From CAZXEU01 sp964639665 (GTDB taxonomy: Bacteria; Bacteroidota; Rhodothermia; Rhodothermales; Bin80), in NCBI GenBank assembly GCA_964639665.1, contig CAZXEU010000184.1, positions 1 to 5,914 on the forward strand: a stretch of 5,914 bases of DNA, written 5' to 3'. Both the position numbers and the translations under genes were made by a program. Below, one piece after another: positions 1-3,614 of the stretch (positions within the stretch are counted from its first letter, which is position 1; the number at the start of each line of letters is the position of its first letter). The notes below the pieces were generated by a model. The model worked only from the letters and a program-made list of their open reading frames with translations. It was not told where the DNA came from and ran no database searches.

Positions 1-153
1 CAGGTACCTGCCGCCGAAGATTAGCAATAGCGCGGCCAGCGCGACCGGAAGCCAAAAACGCCCAGTCTCCCGCGGCTGAACCTCGTCGCCTGTCAGCGGC
101 CGCCCGGATATGCGCAGGTTTTCCTCGTAGACGCCGCGAAAGATGCGGCGCAT
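1..153 (-). CDS. N-terminal fragment of a single-pass membrane or exported protein, unknown function (runs off left edge)
   Basis: Read on the minus strand from an ATG at 153, the frame stays open for 51 codons to the window edge. The peptide begins MRRIFRGVYEENLRISGRPL, a basic and then mixed-charge stretch of about 32 residues, followed by a hydrophobic segment at about residues 33-48 (FWLPVALAALLLIFGG). That is the layout of a protein with a short cytoplasmic tail and one N-terminal membrane anchor, with the bulk of the protein outside the window. I do not recognise the family. The frame is also open upstream, with another ATG at 186 (adding MSWTRLHNRGH) and a stop only at about 277-279. 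I prefer the ATG at 153 because codon choice upstream is less gene-like, but 186 is possible. Neither start has a good ribosome site; a G-run lies only 3 bases before the start at 153. The gene lies downstream of thyA on the same strand, but 355 bases away. Confidence 0.6.
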   Translation of the reverse strand, partial: MRRIFRGVYEENLRISGRPLTGDEVQPRETGRFWLPVALAALLLIFGGRYL

Positions 154-508
154 ATGCCCCCGATTATGCAGTCGGGTCCAACTCATCGGTGCTCGCGCAT
201 CATGCACATATTCCAATATCGTACGCAGCCGGCTCGGCTGCGGTCCTGGAGCACGGGCTCGTGATGTCCAGGAACGTCATTTGCTGTCCGGGTCCAGAGG
301 CCAACTCCCGGGTGTCACCTGGCGCATCTAGACGGGCTACGCAATCACTGGCCAAACCAGCCGTCCCATGCAGATCCGCTGCGTAAAGTGCAGCAAGCGC
401 ACGGCGCTGCGTATTGCCATTTAGCGCCCGGACTATGCTCAGGCGGTCCGGACGCGGTTGGCATGCCTGGCTGGAGCGAGGCTGGAGCACACCCCGCGAT
501 GGCACTGG
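154..508. other. Intergenic region between thyA and the left-edge gene; no convincing gene
   Basis: No reading frame here looks clearly coding. The best candidate is on the minus strand from a GTG at 505, only 3 bases after the thyA stop, running 101 codons to a TGA at 200-202. Its centre (about residues 22-75) has mixed, protein-like composition, but its two ends are rich in Pro, Arg, Ser and Cys, and it matches no family I know. I would give it about a one in five chance of being real. A 9-base direct repeat GGCTGGAGC occurs at 469-477 and 480-488. The short perfect palindromes GTCCGGAC and GGCATGCC also lie just downstream of thyA. None is followed by a T-run, so I cannot name a thyA terminator. 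No tRNA cloverleaf was seen. Confidence 0.5.
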
Positions 509-1402
509 CTAAACCGCAATTGGAGCCTTTATGCCCGGGTGATGACGATAGTTTTCAAGGGCAAAGTCCTCGTACCGGTAGTCAAAGATAGAAGGCGGGC
601 GCCGCTTGATGACCAGTTGCGGCAGAGGCAAGGGATTCCGTTTCAGCTGCAGGCGAATCTGGTCCATGTGGTTAAGATACGCGTGTGCGTCCCCGATGGT
701 ATAGATAAGATTCCCGACTTCGAGATCCGTCTGCTGTGCGACCATGTGTGTGAGCAACGCATACTGCGCAATGTTGAACGGCGCGCCAAGAAAGAGATCA
801 TTGGACCGGATATACAATTGGCAGCTCAGCTTGCCGGCGGCAACGTAGAACTGATAGAACATGTGGCAGGGCGGCAGCGCCATTTCGTGCACCCGACTTG
901 GGTCCCATGCGCTGACTACGTGCCGGCGGCTGTAGGGGCGTTTCCGCAAGGACTCAATTACGGCCGCAATCTGGTCCGTGCCGCAAAAATCCCGCCACTG
1001 CCTGCCATAGACCGGACCGAGGTCTCCATGCCTTTCGGCAAAGTCGCCGTCCTCCTGGATGCGCTTTTCGAATGCTTCCTTATGCGTCTGCCATTCGTTC
1101 GAGTTGGGTTCGGGTACGGCGGTCCCGGAAGATTCCAGATACTTGGCCAGCGGCCAGTCCGTCCATATAGAGATACCGGCGTCCACTAGTGGCTTTATGT
1201 TGGATGAGCCCGTAAGAAACCACAGCATTTCATGAGCAAGCGCACGGAACCACACGCGTTTCGTCGTCACAATCGGGAAGCCTTCTTCAAGGTCAAACCG
1301 CATCTGGTAACCGAAAACGCTAAGCGTGCCCGTCCCCGTGCGGTCCTCCTTTCGCTCTCCATGCACCAGCACGTGCTCAAGAAGATCGAGATACACTTGC
1401 AT
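509..1402 (-). CDS. thyA: Thymidylate synthase (ThyA), complete
   Basis: ThyA makes dTMP from dUMP in the cytoplasm, using 5,10-methylenetetrahydrofolate as carbon donor and reductant and releasing dihydrofolate. It is the de novo source of thymidine for DNA. The 297-residue protein is collinear with E. coli ThyA at both ends, from MQVYLDLLEHVL to the final HPGIKAPIAV. Visible active-site features are the phosphate-binding Arg21 in DRTGTGT, the nucleophile Cys179 in LPPCHMFYQFYV, the Arg159-Arg160 pair, Arg199-Ser200 with Asp202 in the RSNDLFLG loop, Asn210, and His240 and Tyr242 in GDAHAYLNHMDQ. Beyond the insertion, numbering is E. coli plus 33: a longer segment at about residues 84-125, between the WTDW and GDLGPVYG motifs, accounts for all the extra length. 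Similar longer forms are known in some other bacteria. The start at 1402 has a partial ribosome site (AGGT, 8 bases upstream). No dihydrofolate reductase gene follows within the window, although thyA and folA are often neighbours. Confidence 0.97.
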   Translation of the reverse strand: MQVYLDLLEHVLVHGERKEDRTGTGTLSVFGYQMRFDLEEGFPIVTTKRVWFRALAHEMLWFLTGSSNIKPLVDAGISIWTDWPLAKYLESSGTAVPEPNSNEWQTHKEAFEKRIQEDGDFAERHGDLGPVYGRQWRDFCGTDQIAAVIESLRKRPYSRRHVVSAWDPSRVHEMALPPCHMFYQFYVAAGKLSCQLYIRSNDLFLGAPFNIAQYALLTHMVAQQTDLEVGNLIYTIGDAHAYLNHMDQIRLQLKRNPLPLPQLVIKRRPPSIFDYRYEDFALENYRHHPGIKAPIAV

Positions 1403-1431
1403 ACTGCACGACCTGACCGGTACTGCGGAAC

Positions 1432-1460
1432 GTGGGAATCCGCGGAGCTGTTATTCCCGC
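1432..1460 (-). promoter_or_regulatory. Possible hairpin in the thyA leader
   Basis: GTGGGAAT at 1432-1439 can pair with ATTCCCGC at 1453-1460, giving an 8-pair stem with one wobble pair and a 13-base loop. In a thyA transcript starting upstream it would lie about 30 bases before the start codon. The loop contains the palindrome CCGCGG. No T-run follows on either strand, so it does not look like an intrinsic terminator. It could be a protein-binding site, an mRNA-stability structure or chance. Confidence 0.25.
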
Positions 1461-1470
1461 AATAGCATAG

Positions 1471-1484
1471 CAAAGTTAAGTCAA
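1471..1484 (-). promoter_or_regulatory. Candidate promoter elements for thyA
   Basis: On the minus strand this stretch reads TTGACTTAACTTTG. TTGACT resembles a sigma-70 -35 box, but the nearest -10-like words (TATGCT, TATTGC) are only 9 and 14 bases downstream, so the spacing is poor. TAACTTTG fits the Bacteroidota -7 consensus TAnnTTTG exactly, but I see no matching -33 element at the right distance. It lies in the AT-richest part of the 94-base spacer between thyA and the divergent small gene, where a promoter is expected. The call rests on this position and the motif only. Confidence 0.25.
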
Positions 1485-1496
1485 TCCGTTGGCCCC

Positions 1497-1757
1497 ATGG
1501 ATCCCAATCTTCACCAGCAGCAGGGTATCAATCATTTGAACAAGGTTTTGGCGTATGCCCCCCTGGTAGCTTCCGATGGCGAGGCAACCGTACATCTGAC
1601 TTTCGAGGACTGGCACGTACTGGCGGACACGCTGTTTCGGATGAACACACCGAAGGAATTCCTGCCTTCTGCCATTGTTGACTTCAAGGTCAGCAGTGAC
1701 GGGCAGGCCATCGAGCTGGACACGGCTGACTTTCGCATTTCGGTGGAGATGTTCTGA
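1497..1757 (+). CDS. Small acidic hypothetical protein, 86 residues
   Basis: An ATG at 1497 opens a frame of 86 codons ending in TGA. I do not recognise the product. It is hydrophilic and acidic, with no signal peptide, membrane segment or cysteine. The first 20 or so residues are Gln/Asn/His-rich and probably helical. The remainder alternates short hydrophobic strands and charged turns (TVHLTFEDWHVLADTLFRM, then SAIVDFKV and IELDTADFRISVEMF), which suggests a small alpha/beta cytoplasmic domain. Coding is supported by the frequent G-starting codons (GAC, GAG, GCC, GTA, GGC), sensible amino-acid composition and clean termination. The same frame is open upstream to 1326 inside antisense thyA, but Met1 at 1497 is the only ATG in the spacer. 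No Shine-Dalgarno sequence precedes it. It diverges from thyA across 94 bases, so the two might share a control region. Confidence 0.6.
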   Translation: MDPNLHQQQGINHLNKVLAYAPLVASDGEATVHLTFEDWHVLADTLFRMNTPKEFLPSAIVDFKVSSDGQAIELDTADFRISVEMF

Positions 1758-2114
1758 GCGGCACGCTCTGGTGTCGACTGGTGCAATGGATTTCCAGCCT
1801 GCGGCTGCACTCGGTGCGCCGACTTGCAAGGTGAGGTTGCATTGTTGGCTTCAATGATGAAGCTCCGAGGCATTGAAGAAATCGCGTTCGGGAGCGCCCG
1901 CATCCCGTGGCGAATGCTGCGTTTGGCCACTGCCGACGCTGGTTCCGGTCCGGCGGGCACTTCGGGAGCCCTAATCGGCACGCCTTTCGGCCAGGCCGCT
2001 TGATAATGGATGCATGGCCGCGCCGCGTTGCCCTGGAATCGCGGCATGGCTTTATGGCGCATCAGCGCATAGATTTAAGCCAGTTGCCCGGAGCGAACCC
2101 TGACCTGCCCCGCA
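1758..2114. other. Intergenic region upstream of the Tm-1-like gene
   Basis: No confident gene lies in these 357 bases. A short plus-strand frame from ATG ATG at 1854 to TGA at 2001-2003 would encode 49 residues, starting MMKLRGIEEIAFGSARIPWR. It has no good ribosome site and a low-complexity Gly/Ala/Ser tail, so I do not call it as a gene. A long minus-strand frame across 1532-2062 looks like a shadow of the 86-residue gene. Possible promoter words are GATAAT at 2002-2007 and TAGATTTA at 2070-2077 (7 of 8 to the Bacteroidota TAnnTTTG element, ending 37 bases before the next start). Neither has a convincing upstream partner box. No terminator hairpin with a T-run is seen after the 86-residue gene. 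Confidence 0.45.
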
Positions 2115-3317
2115 ATGGCGTCGATACTACTAATTGGAACGCTGGATACAAAAGGGGCTGAATTGGCCTACGTTCGTGACCTCATCAATGAAAGGGGGCA
2201 CGCCGTCTCGGTCATGGACTGCGGCGTCATGGGGGATGCCCCGTTTGCGGCCGATATTCCGGGCGAAATCGTTGCACGTGCCGGAGGTAGCACGCTTGAG
2301 GAGCTCAGAGCAGCAGCGGATCGCGGCGCGGCGCTGGAAGTGATGACGCGCGGTGCTTGTGCGCGGCTGCAGGCACTCGTGGAAGAGGAAGGCGTGCAGG
2401 GCGTGCTGGGGCTGGGGGGTTCGGGGGGTACTGTCGTGGCTACAGCCGCCATGCGGACCCTGCCAGTTGGCATTCCGAAGGTGATGGTGTCCACCATAGC
2501 GTCAGGGGATGTGGGACCGTATGTCGGCGTTGCGGACATCACAATGATGTATTCGGTGGTCGATATAGCTGGCCTCAACGGCATATCTAGGCGCATTCTG
2601 GGAAACGCAGCGGGCGCGGTGTGCGGCATGGTGGAGCAGGCCGTACCGGAAATCGAAGAACGACCTATTGTTGCGGCGACCATGTTTGGTGTTACTACCC
2701 CGTGTGTGGATCGCGTAAGGAAGCAGCTGGAAAGGGCCGGGTTTGAAGTTATCGTGTTTCATGCCACGGGAAGCGGCGGTCGTGCCATGGAGGCGCTCAT
2801 TGACAGTGGCTACATCAGCGCAGTTGCGGACATCACAACCACGGAGTGGTGCGACGAAGTGGTCGGGGGCGTCCTTAGCGCAGGCCCGGATCGACTGGGT
2901 GCGGCCGGAAGGCGCGCACTGCCCCAGGTCGTGTCCTGCGGGGCACTGGACATGGTCAATTTCTGGGCATTGGATACCGTTCCGGCAAGGTTCAATGGTC
3001 GCAATCTTTATCGACACAACGCAAACGTGACGCTGATGCGGACTACACCGGAGGAAACTTCACGCATTGGCAGGGAAGTAGGCAGGAAGCTGGCCCGGGC
3101 GGCAGGGCCGGTAACGCTGCTGCTACCGGGGCGCGGAGTGAGCGCTATTGATGCGGACGGGCAGCCGTTTCATGATCCCGCGGCTAACGCGGCACTGTTT
3201 TCTGCGCTGCGGAAGCATGCGGGACCGTCCGTTGATGTTAGGGAGCTGGACCTGCACATAAATGATCCGGCATTTGCAGATGCCATCGCAAGCCAATTGC
3301 TTAGGTACATGAGCTGA
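2115..3317 (+). CDS. Tm-1-like ATP-binding domain protein (UPF0261 family), complete
   Basis: This is a full-length 400-residue member of the UPF0261 family, homologous to the N-terminal half of tomato Tm-1, a protein that blocks tomato mosaic virus replication and whose N-terminal domain binds ATP. The role in bacteria is not established. Family marks run the whole length: GTLDTKGAEL at 8-17, GLGGSGGT at 99-106 (glycine-rich, probably part of the nucleotide site), STIASGDVGPYVG at 126-138, the second-domain opening MFGVTTPCV at 190-198, FHATGSGGRAME at 215-226, DITTTEW at 239-245, SCGALDMVNF at 274-283, the RHN motif near 300-302, and HINDPAFADA at 381-390. Two Rossmann-like halves are expected, split near residue 185. 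The protein has no signal peptide and should be cytoplasmic. The ATG at 2115 places GTLDTK about 8 residues from the N-terminus, as is usual, though it lacks a ribosome site. In many bacteria a TIM-barrel partner matching the other half of Tm-1 lies next door; none is present here. Confidence 0.93.
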   Translation: MASILLIGTLDTKGAELAYVRDLINERGHAVSVMDCGVMGDAPFAADIPGEIVARAGGSTLEELRAAADRGAALEVMTRGACARLQALVEEEGVQGVLGLGGSGGTVVATAAMRTLPVGIPKVMVSTIASGDVGPYVGVADITMMYSVVDIAGLNGISRRILGNAAGAVCGMVEQAVPEIEERPIVAATMFGVTTPCVDRVRKQLERAGFEVIVFHATGSGGRAMEALIDSGYISAVADITTTEWCDEVVGGVLSAGPDRLGAAGRRALPQVVSCGALDMVNFWALDTVPARFNGRNLYRHNANVTLMRTTPEETSRIGREVGRKLARAAGPVTLLLPGRGVSAIDADGQPFHDPAANAALFSALRKHAGPSVDVRELDLHINDPAFADAIASQLLRYMS

Positions 3318-3374
3318 CCTTGCTGCCAGCCATGAGGGGCGCGCGGGCCTTGCCCCGGCATTCACACTAGACAA

Positions 3375-3393
3375 CGCATGACCGTCATATGCG
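3375..3393. repeat. Imperfect inverted repeat, first copy of CGCATGACYGTC
   Basis: The 19 bases CGCATGACCGTCATATGCG contain ATGAC-C-GTCAT, a 5-base inverted repeat around one central base, and the outer CGCAT/ATGCG arms can pair as well. The first 12 bases recur with one change at 3531-3542. The symmetry would suit a dimeric DNA-binding regulator upstream of the ThuA-dehydrogenase gene, but it could be chance. Confidence 0.25.
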
Positions 3394-3530
3394 ACGCCCC
3401 AGGGGTGCCGTTCGCGCGAGGCAGTGAAAACCGGATCTGAACGCAGAAGGCCGAAGGGTGTAGTTTGCCTGGACACGCAGCTTAGCCCCTGGCGATCGGA
3501 AACTGCCCCGCAATAGCAGATGGAGCAATC

Positions 3531-3542
3531 CGCATGACTGTC
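3531..3542. repeat. Second copy of CGCATGACYGTC
   Basis: CGCATGACTGTC matches the word at 3375-3386 in 11 of 12 positions, in the same orientation and 156 bases downstream. It lies 72 bases before the ThuA-dehydrogenase start. Unlike the first copy, it is not followed by the AT needed to complete the inverted repeat. Confidence 0.2.
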
Positions 3543-3614
3543 GCCGGTGTACTACCCAGGCACGATGCCAGCTCGGCTCCCGGGAAGGCAAATGGCAAGG
3601 CCAGATACGCTAGA

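Larger units (their letters stand above)
3318..3614. other. Intergenic region before the ThuA-dehydrogenase gene
   Basis: No gene is supported in these 297 bases; the minus-strand frames crossing it have Arg/Ser/His-rich, non-family-like products. Just after the Tm-1-like stop, GGGGC and GCCCC can pair around an 11-base loop (about 3336-3356), but no T-run follows, so a terminator is doubtful. The stretch contains a pair of near-identical 12-base words, listed separately. No clear -35/-10 pair or Shine-Dalgarno sequence is seen before the start at 3615; the nearest AAGG is 14 bases upstream of it. Confidence 0.45.

Noticed and set aside
368..424. An 18-residue frame MQIRCVKCSKRTALRIAI resembling the start of a phage Mu Com-type zinc finger.
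   Set aside because: Only one CxxC pair is present, the frame stops at once, and no second pair appears in any frame downstream; no other phage signal is near.
458..1189. Long plus-strand frame of 243 codons.
   Set aside because: It lies antisense to thyA, whose protein is unmistakable; the plus product resembles no protein family.
1532..2062. Long minus-strand frame of 176 codons across the small gene and the following spacer.
   Set aside because: The product is rich in Ser, Pro, Arg and Ala without hydrophobic-core pattern, and it is antisense to the better-supported 86-residue gene.
2168..2683. Minus-strand frame of 171 codons inside the Tm-1-like gene.
   Set aside because: Ser/Thr/Pro-rich shadow of a clearly identified plus-strand gene.
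3336..3356. GGGGC/GCCCC hairpin after the Tm-1-like gene as a terminator.
   Set aside because: The loop is 11 bases, the stem only 5 pairs, and no T-run follows on either strand.
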